In this document: one piece after another, positions 52,015 through 60,431 of the stretch | Layout: the number at the start of each line of letters is the position of its first letter | Position numbering within the stretch: the stretch's first letter is position 1 | Assembly: GCF_002871945.2 (NCBI RefSeq) | Contig: NZ_CP126963.1 | Coordinates: 1,922,001 to 1,986,000, forward strand | Reading direction: 5' to 3' | DNA: 64,000 nucleotides | Source: Gleimia hominis | Lineage (GTDB): Bacteria; Actinomycetota; Actinomycetes; Actinomycetales; Actinomycetaceae | Notes under the pieces: generated by a model | What the model saw: only the letters and a program-made list of their open reading frames with translations | Told to the model about the DNA's origin: nothing | Database searches by the model: none | Position numbers and translations under genes: made by a program

Positions 52015-52136
52015 ACTTGCTGATCTGCAGAAATATCCGGTGACCTAGTGGTTTTTAGTTACTTCTGCGAGATAGACAAGATAAGAATCAATCATTGGAG
52101 CCTCTCAGCCTTATAGTCAAACAGTAGCAGTTGATA
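52015..52136 (-). promoter_or_regulatory. CRISPR leader
   Basis: 122 AT-richer bases between the newest repeat and the cas2 stop, where promoter and IHF-like integration signals would lie. The minus strand has runs such as AACTAAAAACCAC next to the repeat. Confidence 0.6.
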
Positions 52137-52517
52137 CTAGTTCTTTTCCACAGTCGTGTACGCATCACGCCACTTCCCTTGACGTGCCCTGGCCATGCGG
52201 CTTGCAATACTCCAACCTGTTTTCCGACCTGCCTGCACCTTCCTCTTAAAAGGCCGCTTAATCAACGTAAGACCATCAAAATCCACTGGTTGCCATTCCT
52301 GATTATGCACCCGAGCTTTCAGCCGCTGCTCACCAGGCGCCGAATACGTCATCACCACCCTCCCTTCATTACAAAGCTCACACACCCGATCCCACAAAAG
52401 CTCCCGAATCCGCGCAGACACCTGCCCCACATACACACCCGGGCTCACCTCTATCAACCACTTCGTCAAATCACCCCGCAGACCCTGCGGACAAGCAGTC
52501 AACACCAACGTCATCAC
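52137..52517 (-). CDS. cas2: CRISPR-associated protein Cas2 (type I-E)
   Basis: 126 aa. With Cas1 it forms the complex that inserts new spacers. The N-terminus MTLVLTACPQGLRGDLTKWLIEVSPGVYVGQVSARIRELLW is the Cas2e pattern; the tail is longer than E. coli Cas2e (94 aa) and Lys/Arg-rich. Translation may start at GTG 52517 or the ATG one codon later. Eighteen bases after cas1, next to the array. Confidence 0.95.
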   Translation of the reverse strand: MMTLVLTACPQGLRGDLTKWLIEVSPGVYVGQVSARIRELLWDRVCELCNEGRVVMTYSAPGEQRLKARVHNQEWQPVDFDGLTLIKRPFKRKVQAGRKTGWSIASRMARARQGKWRDAYTTVEKN

Positions 52518-52535
52518 AACTACACACCCGCACTC

Positions 52536-53513
52536 TCACCACTGGCCCCCCCCAAGCGCACCAGGCTCTACCGAACCTCGCCGACGCTTCTCGTCCGCAT
52601 AGTTCTTTCCCGCCTCAACAGGTCCACCCGCCTGCCCAGACCACAAAACCAAACCACTCGCACTCAAATCAGGATCCTCCCCAGGTACAAGCAACTCCTT
52701 AATGTCAGCACTGATACGCTCAAGCAACCGGTGCTCAACAATCGCGTCACGCATCCGCCGACGCACCTCCCCCGTAACATCAGCAACCCCCTCAGACACA
52801 ACCTCAAACGCAATCGGAATCGAAGTCTGCGCCTTATACAAATCCGCAACATCAAAAAGGAAAGCCCGATCAGTACCCGCATGCACAAACCCCAACGCGG
52901 GCGAACAACCCAACGCCGCAACCACAGCATGCACCACACCATACAAACACGCATTAGCAGCAGAAAGAGCCTGATTCACCGGATCCCCATAAGAAAAATC
53001 CTGCGAATCATAATCCCGCCTACTCCAAGAAACCCCAGTACGTTCCGAAACATCAGCGTAAACCCGTCGCATACGCGCACCCTCACGCCCACGCAACTGC
53101 TGCATCGTCAGCGTCGAAACATCCTCATTAGGAAACCGCCACTCATACATTCGCCGCGCAACCTTCACACGCTCCCGCGGTGTCGTACTCAACCGAGCCT
53201 GCACATCCAACAAACACGAACTCGCAGCTAAAGACCGACCCCCAGCGTAAAACCGCACCCCCTTCTCACCAACCCACACCACGGACACACCCGAATCCCC
53301 AAGCAACGCCATCGCCGCATAAGTCACCCGCGTCCCCGGACCCAACATCAAACACGCCACCATCGCCACCGGAATATGAACCGTCCCCTCCGCATCAGTA
53401 GCGGTAATCGCATTATCATCCCGATTAACCGTGCAACGCTCTAAATACACAAAAGACCAGCGGTCACTAACTTGACCAACCTCCTGACGCCGCGGAGGCG
53501 CCACTCCAAACAT
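52536..53513 (-). CDS. cas1: CRISPR-associated endonuclease Cas1 (type I-E)
   Basis: 325 aa integrase of the adaptation complex. The metal ligands of the family are present: Glu in LRGREGARMRR, His in GFVHAGTDR and Asp in FLFDVADLYK. The N-terminal beta domain (GDSGVSVVWVGEKGVRFYAGG) and helical C-terminal domain have normal proportions, with a C-terminal extension of about 30 residues. A 121-base gap with a strong hairpin separates it from cas6e, unlike the tight overlaps elsewhere in the operon. Confidence 0.97.
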   Translation of the reverse strand: MFGVAPPRRQEVGQVSDRWSFVYLERCTVNRDDNAITATDAEGTVHIPVAMVACLMLGPGTRVTYAAMALLGDSGVSVVWVGEKGVRFYAGGRSLAASSCLLDVQARLSTTPRERVKVARRMYEWRFPNEDVSTLTMQQLRGREGARMRRVYADVSERTGVSWSRRDYDSQDFSYGDPVNQALSAANACLYGVVHAVVAALGCSPALGFVHAGTDRAFLFDVADLYKAQTSIPIAFEVVSEGVADVTGEVRRRMRDAIVEHRLLERISADIKELLVPGEDPDLSASGLVLWSGQAGGPVEAGKNYADEKRRRGSVEPGALGGGQW

Positions 53514-53580
53514 GCCCCGTCACCCCTCAAACAAACAAGAACCTAAAACAAGTGAAAACCCTAAAACCGTTCGCGTGCGC

Positions 53581-53618
53581 TTGGTGCCCGGACAACACCA
53601 ACGAAGACCGGGCACCAA
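53581..53618. other. Hairpin between cas6e and cas1
   Basis: Eleven-bp perfect stem TTGGTGCCCGG / CCGGGCACCAA with a 16-base loop and no T tract, in the only real gap between cas genes. It may divide the interference genes from the adaptation genes. Confidence 0.5.
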
Positions 53619-53634
53619 AACCTGCGCGCCAAAA

Positions 53635-54459
53635 CTACGGAACTGGCTTCATCGTCATCAAACCACAGCCATAGCCCTTCGCCCTCCCAATCCCATTCAA
53701 CAAGGCCGAACGCAACAAATCCGCATCAGTAACCTCCAGGACACCGTCAAACTGAGCCTTCCGGATAGAAAGCCGCTTAAAACGGCTCTTTCCGCTACTG
53801 TGTCGATCAGACTGCGGATTCTCAGCAGAAAGAGGCTTCGATTTGCGGTGGAACCTAGTGTCATCACACCGCGTGACCGTTACTAGCGGTGCTGGTAGCT
53901 CATCCGCGTCTCCTACGGTGAGACCATCCCCTAAGGCCGGGTCATCCCCTAAGGCCGGGTCATCCCCTAGGGCGTGAACCGGGAGAGTCGAATCAAACTC
54001 GCTGCGTTGCAGGCACCGGAACCCGTTCTTCTGTGCCCTGTCAACCAGCCACTTAATCTGGCCATTAACAGTCAGTGGGCGCACGGGCCCAGTTTTCCTC
54101 TCCCCATGGTTAGCAGGCTCGCGCTTAACCGGGTTAGCAGTAAGGCGGAACGCGTAACGCTCACCTTCAGTGATGCGGTCAAGGAACCGCTCGTAGTCCG
54201 CGCTTTTCCACTCCTGACCAGCCCATCCGGCCTGCTCCACAATATGCGTAAAATCCGGATCGATTGGGCTAACCACATATAACTTGTACGCCGGCCCATC
54301 ATGATCCAAACGCCACAGCACGCGTGATGGCGCCGCTTCTAAAGCGCTCGGTGGGAAACTCGACATCACAGCCGCATGCATAGCCTGCGGGTTCGCAATC
54401 AGTTTCGCACCCCCACGCCTACGCGCGTTAATCTCAATCAGCGAAAACGTGCTCGTCAC
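53635..54459 (-). CDS. cas6e: CRISPR RNA endonuclease Cas6e
   Basis: Cuts the array transcript at the base of each repeat hairpin and stays with the Cascade complex. 274 aa, longer than E. coli Cas6e (199). N-terminal INARRRGGAKLIANPQAMHAAVMSSF holds the His of the active site region (about residue 28); the C-terminal Gly-rich loop RAKGYGCGLM is the RNA-binding hallmark. A central insertion contains ALGDDPALGDDPALGDG, made by an 18-base tandem repeat at about 53937-53975. Overlaps cas5e by four bases. Confidence 0.94.
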   Translation of the reverse strand: MTSTFSLIEINARRRGGAKLIANPQAMHAAVMSSFPPSALEAAPSRVLWRLDHDGPAYKLYVVSPIDPDFTHIVEQAGWAGQEWKSADYERFLDRITEGERYAFRLTANPVKREPANHGERKTGPVRPLTVNGQIKWLVDRAQKNGFRCLQRSEFDSTLPVHALGDDPALGDDPALGDGLTVGDADELPAPLVTVTRCDDTRFHRKSKPLSAENPQSDRHSSGKSRFKRLSIRKAQFDGVLEVTDADLLRSALLNGIGRAKGYGCGLMTMKPVP

Positions 54460-55196
54460 TGCGAATCCACCGCCTCAAAATAACCCCCATCGAAACGCAA
54501 ACCAGCTTCAGGCTGGGTAGAAGCCACGGGCACGTGAACCGGTTCGCATTCCACCACTTCCCGCCACGCGTAGCGGCGTTCTTCCTGCGAGAAACTAACT
54601 GGCACGTCGCGGATCGCGTCCCCCCTCTCACCTTCGTGCGCGTCGCGGAAAATGGGAAGGGTGATCGCGCTCTTGCATAAATGCTGCGCATCGTTCTTCA
54701 TCCGCCGCTGATACCACTGCGCCGCCTGCCACTGTAGAGAACGCAGCGACTCCTCAAGCGAAGAATCATGGACCCCCAACAAAATATCCGTACTCGCCGG
54801 GCAAGAACGCCGCCCTAAAAACAGGGGGAACACCGGGCGTTTCAAAGCCTCTGCAATCTGTGCAAGCGTGTCCCGAGGGCCTTCCAACCCAGCTACAAAA
54901 CACGCGTCCTGCAGATAGTAACGGGTGATGATGCTGGTGTTTTTCTCACCGGCCCGCTGCGCCGTTTGGAAATCACGCAAGATAGTGCCCGGCTGGTCCA
55001 CCCGCACACCGAACATCAGCGCACTCAAATCCGACATGTCCGCGGTGCGTTCACGTCCCAACGCAGCCGCACACAAACCAACCACCCCCGATTTTGTGGG
55101 CACATTATCCGTGTGGCGGACCATGTAGCGGCTAGCACTTCCCCAAGACTGCAGCGGACCTCGTAGTTTTAACAACAAGGTGCTCATACGGCTCAC
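54456..55196 (-). CDS. cas5e: Cascade subunit Cas5e
   Basis: 246 aa. Binds the 5' handle of the crRNA in Cascade. The N-terminus LLLKLRGPLQSWGSASRYMVRHTDNVPTKSGVVGLCAAALG is the Cas5 signature; FLGRRSCPAS in the middle and the RAMP-like C-terminal half (VPVSFSQEERRYAWREV) follow. Coupled to cas7e and cas6e by four-base overlaps. Confidence 0.96.
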   Translation of the reverse strand: MSRMSTLLLKLRGPLQSWGSASRYMVRHTDNVPTKSGVVGLCAAALGRERTADMSDLSALMFGVRVDQPGTILRDFQTAQRAGEKNTSIITRYYLQDACFVAGLEGPRDTLAQIAEALKRPVFPLFLGRRSCPASTDILLGVHDSSLEESLRSLQWQAAQWYQRRMKNDAQHLCKSAITLPIFRDAHEGERGDAIRDVPVSFSQEERRYAWREVVECEPVHVPVASTQPEAGLRFDGGYFEAVDSQ

Positions 55197-56317
55197 GCCT
55201 CACTCGAACCAAGATCCAAAGACGTAAGCGCCTCCCGCAACTGGCCCAACACTTCTGAACGCGACCCAACCTCACCCAGCGGCTCCAAAATCTCCGCCAG
55301 ATCCGGCAGAGCAATCACCCAGCTCTTAACCGGTTTCGTATCGTATGTTGCTTCGATCGCTTGTGCTTCTTTCACCAGCCTCGTGGCCGCCTCAGTGCGA
55401 ATCCCTTTACCAGTTTCCTCAATCGCCTCCTCGAACGCGTTCACGTACGAAATGGGGCGGTCCTCACGGATCGCAACCAGCACCGCGTCCGGCAACGTCC
55501 GGTTCGCAAACGTGTTCTGCTTACCCGTGGGCATAGAGCGAATAAAAGCCTCAATAAAAGCGGCAATCGCCGCACCGGTAACTTCCTTATCGTCCGTAAG
55601 GTTAGCGGCCAACTGATCTGCGTTAACTGTCGCGTACCGGTACAGGGTAGAAGACATCATCGGGAGGGTACCAATCATCCCAGCTCCCGTTTCTTCTTCC
55701 TGCACAGTGATGTCATCGACCGCGGTAAAGTAATCGAACTCCTGCTCCGCCGGGGCAACCCCCAACGCGTGCGCCACCTGCGAACTCGCATCGACATTAA
55801 AATCGGGTGCGTCCGCCACCATGCGGCCAAACAGGGCGATGTCGATCGACTGGTTGGTGTCGAATAGTTCAGACACTACTTTTTTCTTCGGTTTCTCTTC
55901 CGGATTCGCCACAATCCAGTCTGCGATCTGCTCTATTTGGCGCGAAGACAAGAATACGAGGTACTCGCTTTCTTCAATCGCATTGCCAGCGCGATCAACA
56001 GTTTTAGTTTTCATCCCAGCAGCCGTGAACACTTTCTTCACGGCTTCCAGGGCGTCGTCAATAGACCATTCGTCACCGCTTTTATCAACCACTTTCTTTG
56101 CGATTATTTGGGGAAGCCGCCGCGACCGCGTCCCAATCTTGATCGCATCAAAGTTCTCGTTGAAGTCCTTGCGAATAGCCCTCTTCCACGCTTGGGAAGA
56201 AACCCGGTGGCGGGTGGTGCCACCGAACATTGCGGTTTTCGGCGCGCCTGTGTCGTCCCGGTTAATGTTCGAAGGTGGAACCGTCTGCAGTGCGTGTACA
56301 TCAACGTAGGTGGTCAT
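55193..56317 (-). CDS. cas7e: Cascade backbone subunit Cas7e (Cse4/CasC)
   Basis: 374 aa. Six copies form the Cascade backbone on the crRNA. The start VDVHALQTVPPSNINRDDTGAPKTAMFGG and RHRVSSQAWKRAIRKDF are diagnostic, as are the later STLYRYATVNADQLAANL and AFIRSMPTGKQNTFANRTLPDAVLV. Overlaps its neighbours by four bases on both sides. Confidence 0.97.
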   Translation of the reverse strand: MTTYVDVHALQTVPPSNINRDDTGAPKTAMFGGTTRHRVSSQAWKRAIRKDFNENFDAIKIGTRSRRLPQIIAKKVVDKSGDEWSIDDALEAVKKVFTAAGMKTKTVDRAGNAIEESEYLVFLSSRQIEQIADWIVANPEEKPKKKVVSELFDTNQSIDIALFGRMVADAPDFNVDASSQVAHALGVAPAEQEFDYFTAVDDITVQEEETGAGMIGTLPMMSSTLYRYATVNADQLAANLTDDKEVTGAAIAAFIEAFIRSMPTGKQNTFANRTLPDAVLVAIREDRPISYVNAFEEAIEETGKGIRTEAATRLVKEAQAIEATYDTKPVKSWVIALPDLAEILEPLGEVGSRSEVLGQLREALTSLDLGSSEA

Positions 56318-56979
56318 TTTGTCTCCTCAGGATTTGTTGTTTCTTTACTATCTTTTCCGTATTTGCTAACTGAATATCCGAATGAAAAATCGCGTCCCCA
56401 CCGCAACAACACGCCTTTACGATGCTGTGCGGACTCCAAAGCTCTAAGGTCGCTTGCCAGAGCACCGTAGTTGAACGGGATTTCTTCCGCTCGCAATAAG
56501 CTGATTAGGTTTCGAATGTAGTAGTCGCGTGCTTTGCGAGTTTTAGCTGTTAGTAGGGAATCGAACCTGCCTTTGGTGGACACGCTGTCGCGTCTGTGCG
56601 CCAGTACCCCCGCTGCCTGCGCAAACGTTTGGTTCCGTGTGTGCATGTTTTTTTCCCGCCCCTGCTGGTGCAGTGCGTAGAACACGAGTGCGGTGTAAAT
56701 CGCGTTCTCTGACTGTGAGGGCCGCTCGCGTTTACCTAAATACTTCGGTTCTATTTCGGGAACCACCAGTTCCATCACTTGCATCCACGCAACCAGATCG
56801 TCTTCCGGATCTTTCCCAGCCCCGCGGCGCAGGGTCGCTAACGCGGCTTTGCTCGCTGATTCTGCGCGCGTGTCACTTGCTGAAATGCCGGCGTAGAGCC
56901 GCTCCACCGCACTCACAACGGTTGCGTACAGCCCTTTGTCTGCGCGCGGATTCTGTTGGGTTTCGTCCACGTCCATCAT
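56314..56979 (-). CDS. cse2: Cascade small subunit Cse2 (Cas11)
   Basis: 221 aa, helical, basic patches. Cse2 dimers hold the crRNA and target strand in Cascade. ENAIYTALVFYALHQQGR, RFDSLLTAKTRKARDYYIRNLISLLRAEEIPFNYGALASDL and the tail RWGRDFSFGYSV match the family. Overlaps cse1 and cas7e by four bases each. Confidence 0.94.
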   Translation of the reverse strand: MMDVDETQQNPRADKGLYATVVSAVERLYAGISASDTRAESASKAALATLRRGAGKDPEDDLVAWMQVMELVVPEIEPKYLGKRERPSQSENAIYTALVFYALHQQGREKNMHTRNQTFAQAAGVLAHRRDSVSTKGRFDSLLTAKTRKARDYYIRNLISLLRAEEIPFNYGALASDLRALESAQHRKGVLLRWGRDFSFGYSVSKYGKDSKETTNPEETK

Positions 56980-58643
56980 TTCCTCCTTCCACTAGGGTGG
57001 TTGATCTTGTTAAGTGTCATATTTCTTTCCTTTACGTTGAGGACCTTGCTGAGCCGGTACTCTAACCAGCTGTATGCAAGGGAAGAGGAGTAGAGCACTC
57101 CGTCGTCTTGCTCGCCTTTTGGTTTCATAACGCCGATTGCTGCTTGAGGGCCGGCGGCGTATGCCATGTCTTGGGCAAAGAGGCAGAACTGCTGGTATAG
57201 GCTCTGTGCCCACTGGCCCCAAGCCTGGTCAATGTTGGTGGTGTTGCTGATGCTGCCAAGCCAGTTCTTAAAATCAGGCTCCGCATCGTAGAGCACTCTC
57301 TCGGTGAGCGAGGGGTCAAACTGGTAATCGTCACCTAACGCTTGTTTTAGCCGCCCACCGAACTGACCGACTGCTATAGCTGCATCTTGCGCCGCCTGCG
57401 CGGCTTCCAGCAGGTGGAAGATGATGTCGGCATTGTTGGACATGAGTAGCTGCAGTTTCATCTCCAGCTCCGCGTGGATGGTGTTTTCTATAACTGCAGA
57501 TTGGGTGCCGTAAACCACGCCAACCAGTTCCACCCCAATGTTTTGTTCCAGGTGCTCGCCTCTTTCTTGAATCGAGCGTAACCAGTTTATTGTTTGCGGA
57601 ATCTGGTTTGCTTGTTCTGGCTTTGGCTGCTTATTACTGAACACGAGCAGCGGGTCTAAACTGCGCCACACGGTTCGTTCTTCCGCATGCGTGCGCGGGT
57701 AATACACGTCGTTGTTTTTCTTCGACTTGTTTTTTGACCACCGGTAAGCCGTCATGGGGTCGTTGAATTCGTTCGCGGTTTCGACGCGGTCTCCGTTTGT
57801 AACCAGCACGCGCACAACCTCATTATTTTCAACTACTAGACGGACGCGCCGCACTTGCCACGTGAGGATGTCCACCGGCCCCAGTGGTCTTTGCACGTCT
57901 CGGGGTGCGGATGTGTCTGGCGTGCGTTCCCACGGGGGCAGGTCTAGTTCGCGTTTGTCATCTGCCATGAGGTTTACCGGGAGGTTCAAGATGAAGGTTT
58001 GCGCGAGGCATCGCCCGTGCAATACCACTCCACCGGTGGTTCCGGTCCACCCTGTGCCGATGGGGTACCCCTTGCCACCTTTAACCCGCGGGTCTCCGAC
58101 GGCACCGGGTTTAATCCCAGAGTAGTCGTAGGCTTGTAACGCGATGAGCCACCTGGCTGCCTCAGGTAAAGAAAGCGCTTCACGTTTTTGCCCGTCCCGC
58201 ATGGTGAACTGGTCTTTTTCCGCTTTAGGGATGATGCGGGCAATACCGAGGGTTTTACCACTGGTGGTTTGCAGATCGTTCACCTGCATGAACGGTTTGG
58301 GGGAGTGGATGAGCTCGAACCGCTCGTGCCATCTGTCTAGGTAATCGTTGATTGGACTGCTGTTGAGCCACTGGGGGTCTTCGAGGTTGTCGAACCACCA
58401 TCCGGTGTATTCGTCGCGGTCGGAAAGCACTTGCGTAAAATCTGGGTCGGTTAGGTGCGCGCGCCAGATTATTGCGAGTAGGACGCGTAGTACCGCGTAA
58501 TTCTGGGTGGGGCTGTCACCTTGAATCCGTGTGATCTGTCCACTGTTCGCGAATGTGTCGCGTAGTGACAGTATTTTGTTTGTGCCGTCGCGCATTCGAA
58601 CCGGTATCCATGGTTCGTCTACGAGGTTAAATGAGTTTTCCAT
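56976..58643 (-). CDS. cse1: Cascade large subunit Cse1 (Cas8e)
   Basis: 555 aa. Recognises the PAM and recruits Cas3. The N-terminus SFNLVDEPWIPVRMRDG, HSPKPFMQVNDLQTTSGKTLGIARIIP and GWTGTTGGVVLHGRCL are typical of Cse1; the C-terminal four-helix bundle starts around residue 390. The ATG follows AAGGAAGTGAGG. It begins 81 bases after cas3, the largest gap on the interference side. Confidence 0.96.
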   Translation of the reverse strand: MENSFNLVDEPWIPVRMRDGTNKILSLRDTFANSGQITRIQGDSPTQNYAVLRVLLAIIWRAHLTDPDFTQVLSDRDEYTGWWFDNLEDPQWLNSSPINDYLDRWHERFELIHSPKPFMQVNDLQTTSGKTLGIARIIPKAEKDQFTMRDGQKREALSLPEAARWLIALQAYDYSGIKPGAVGDPRVKGGKGYPIGTGWTGTTGGVVLHGRCLAQTFILNLPVNLMADDKRELDLPPWERTPDTSAPRDVQRPLGPVDILTWQVRRVRLVVENNEVVRVLVTNGDRVETANEFNDPMTAYRWSKNKSKKNNDVYYPRTHAEERTVWRSLDPLLVFSNKQPKPEQANQIPQTINWLRSIQERGEHLEQNIGVELVGVVYGTQSAVIENTIHAELEMKLQLLMSNNADIIFHLLEAAQAAQDAAIAVGQFGGRLKQALGDDYQFDPSLTERVLYDAEPDFKNWLGSISNTTNIDQAWGQWAQSLYQQFCLFAQDMAYAAGPQAAIGVMKPKGEQDDGVLYSSSLAYSWLEYRLSKVLNVKERNMTLNKINHPSGRRK

Positions 58644-58724
58644 TTAACACCTCACTTCCTTGTGTTGTCTGCTTCTCTTTTACGGTTTGTTTCCGCGATG
58701 ATTTTTCTACTGCCTCTGACTTAT

Positions 58725-60431
58725 CTACTGGTTCTCGGTTTCGTCCTCGTCGTTTGCTTGTTGCCAGGTGATTCCAAGTGTTGTGCACTCGTCTTCGCTC
58801 ATTTTGGTGATGTCCACCAGCCCGAGTTCTTTTTGGTAGATCAGGTTGTGGCCGTTCAGGGTTGCTTGCCCGCGTTCGTCTAGGTTGAGTTGTAGCTGCC
58901 CGCGCAGAAGTGGGGACGCGGCCCAGGCTTTGTCTGTTGTTTCCTCTAGTTCAGTTACGGTTTTGTCGAATGCTTGAGGGTATTTGGTCATCGATAGTGG
59001 CAGGCGCACGCTTGAGGTGGCGATGTCGAAGGCGGTGTTTTGGCTGATGGGGCTGCCTTCGGCGAGTTTCGTATCTGTGTACCCTGGGCCCACCCACGGC
59101 AGGGGTGAGTAGTAGCCGGAGCCTCTGTCGACTGTTAGTAGCACTTCGATGCTTGGGTCTGTGTCACGAACTTGTGCTAAACCTCTTTCTTCCCCACCCA
59201 CTTCTTGGGCGGCGTCACTTCGCTGGCGGTCCCACAGCTCCACGAAGTCGTGGTTGTGGTTGGTGGGGGCGGCAAACAGGAACGTGTCCGCTTTGGCCTG
59301 TGCTTCGACGCGTTCTTGGTTCCGCTCATGTACCGCAGTTTCGTACGCTGCTTGCCATTTTGGCTGCACTTCGCTGGCGTGGGAGTACACGGATTCAACC
59401 AGCTGCGGGATCATCGCGGGGATTTCTAGTGGTTGGCCGTGCAGGAATGGTTGGATTTTGTCCCACGTAGCCATGAGTGTGGCTTGGTCGTAAACCAAAT
59501 CAAAATACTTGGCGAATACAGGCTGTGAGCTGGTGGCGCCGGGGTCGGTGACGCCGCGGATAATTACTTGTGGTTGTTGCGCCCAGGCGGGCCGTTCGCT
59601 GGCGTGACGCTGGTGGCGGTGGAGCCGGCCGATACGTTGTATTAGCAAGTCGATTGGCGCTAGGTCAGTGATGATGCAGTCGAAGTCCACGTCCATGGAT
59701 TGCTCTACGATCTGTGTGGAAACTACGATGCGTCGCCACGGTCGTTTCCCGTTTTCGCATGCGTGTTCGCCACTGCGTCCTTTTGCGTCCGCACCTATTT
59801 CTGAGGTTAGCTGCGTCTCTGCCTCTACCCGGTCCGCGGAGGTGAAGCGACTGTGGATTAGGAACGCGTCGGCTCCAACGAGGTTTTTCAGTTGCGCGTA
59901 CGCGTATTGCGCGCGGGCAACGGTGTTGCAGATAACTAGGGTGCACCCACCGCTTTCAATGGTGTCAGCGAGCGCGTCTTGCAGCGCCTGCCAAGAGTCG
60001 TCGATTGCGTGCAGGGCAACGGATTGTTTTCTTCCACTTGGTTGCACGCCGCGACTGCGAGTTTCACTGTCCTTTCCAGTGACGGTAATTAGCGGGTATG
60101 CGCTCGGTTGCGTTTTTGTTTCTTCAGATTCTTGAGGCGCGTGCTCTCTTCCGGAATACGCTTCGAGGAGAGATGCGCGTGTTTCGGAGGGGAGCGTGGC
60201 TGACAGGACGATTACGGGCACGCCGTAGGCGGCTAACCATTCGAGGGCGCGGTGTAGGTAGACGTTCATGTAGGCGTCGTAGGCGTGGGCTTCGTCGATG
60301 ACCACAACTTTTCCGGCGAACCCAAGGTGGCGCAGCATCGCGTGTTTGGATTGCAGGGCGAGCATCAGCACTTGGTCTATGGTCATTACGGAGATGGATG
60401 CGAGTATGCCTTTTTCCGTCCTCTGAGCCAA
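58725..60431 (-). CDS. cas3: Cas3 helicase, C-terminal part (frameshifted gene)
   Basis: 568 aa in the frame that continues cas3 from KGILASISVMTIDQVLM on. Holds the Walker B box VVVIDEAHAYDAY, motif III SATLPS, motif VI region QRIGRLHRHQR and the C-terminal domain. It lacks the HD nuclease and Walker A, which are in the upstream fragment, so it cannot act alone. The nominal TTG start has no ribosome site. Together the two parts span 58725-61777 and would give about 1015 aa, a usual Cas3 size. Confidence 0.88.
   Translation of the reverse strand: MAQRTEKGILASISVMTIDQVLMLALQSKHAMLRHLGFAGKVVVIDEAHAYDAYMNVYLHRALEWLAAYGVPVIVLSATLPSETRASLLEAYSGREHAPQESEETKTQPSAYPLITVTGKDSETRSRGVQPSGRKQSVALHAIDDSWQALQDALADTIESGGCTLVICNTVARAQYAYAQLKNLVGADAFLIHSRFTSADRVEAETQLTSEIGADAKGRSGEHACENGKRPWRRIVVSTQIVEQSMDVDFDCIITDLAPIDLLIQRIGRLHRHQRHASERPAWAQQPQVIIRGVTDPGATSSQPVFAKYFDLVYDQATLMATWDKIQPFLHGQPLEIPAMIPQLVESVYSHASEVQPKWQAAYETAVHERNQERVEAQAKADTFLFAAPTNHNHDFVELWDRQRSDAAQEVGGEERGLAQVRDTDPSIEVLLTVDRGSGYYSPLPWVGPGYTDTKLAEGSPISQNTAFDIATSSVRLPLSMTKYPQAFDKTVTELEETTDKAWAASPLLRGQLQLNLDERGQATLNGHNLIYQKELGLVDITKMSEDECTTLGITWQQANDEDETENQ

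Noticed and set aside
50317..52043. Several overlapping open frames of 60-140 codons with repeating Ser-Ser-Pro-His-Ala-Trp-Gly-Ala or Met-Arg-Gly-Glu-His units
   Set aside because: They are translations of the CRISPR repeats; the 61-base period shifts the frame with each unit.
52131..53231. 366-codon open frame on the plus strand
   Set aside because: Lies opposite cas2 and cas1, has Arg/Thr/Pro-rich low-complexity translation and no family similarity; a shadow of the real genes.
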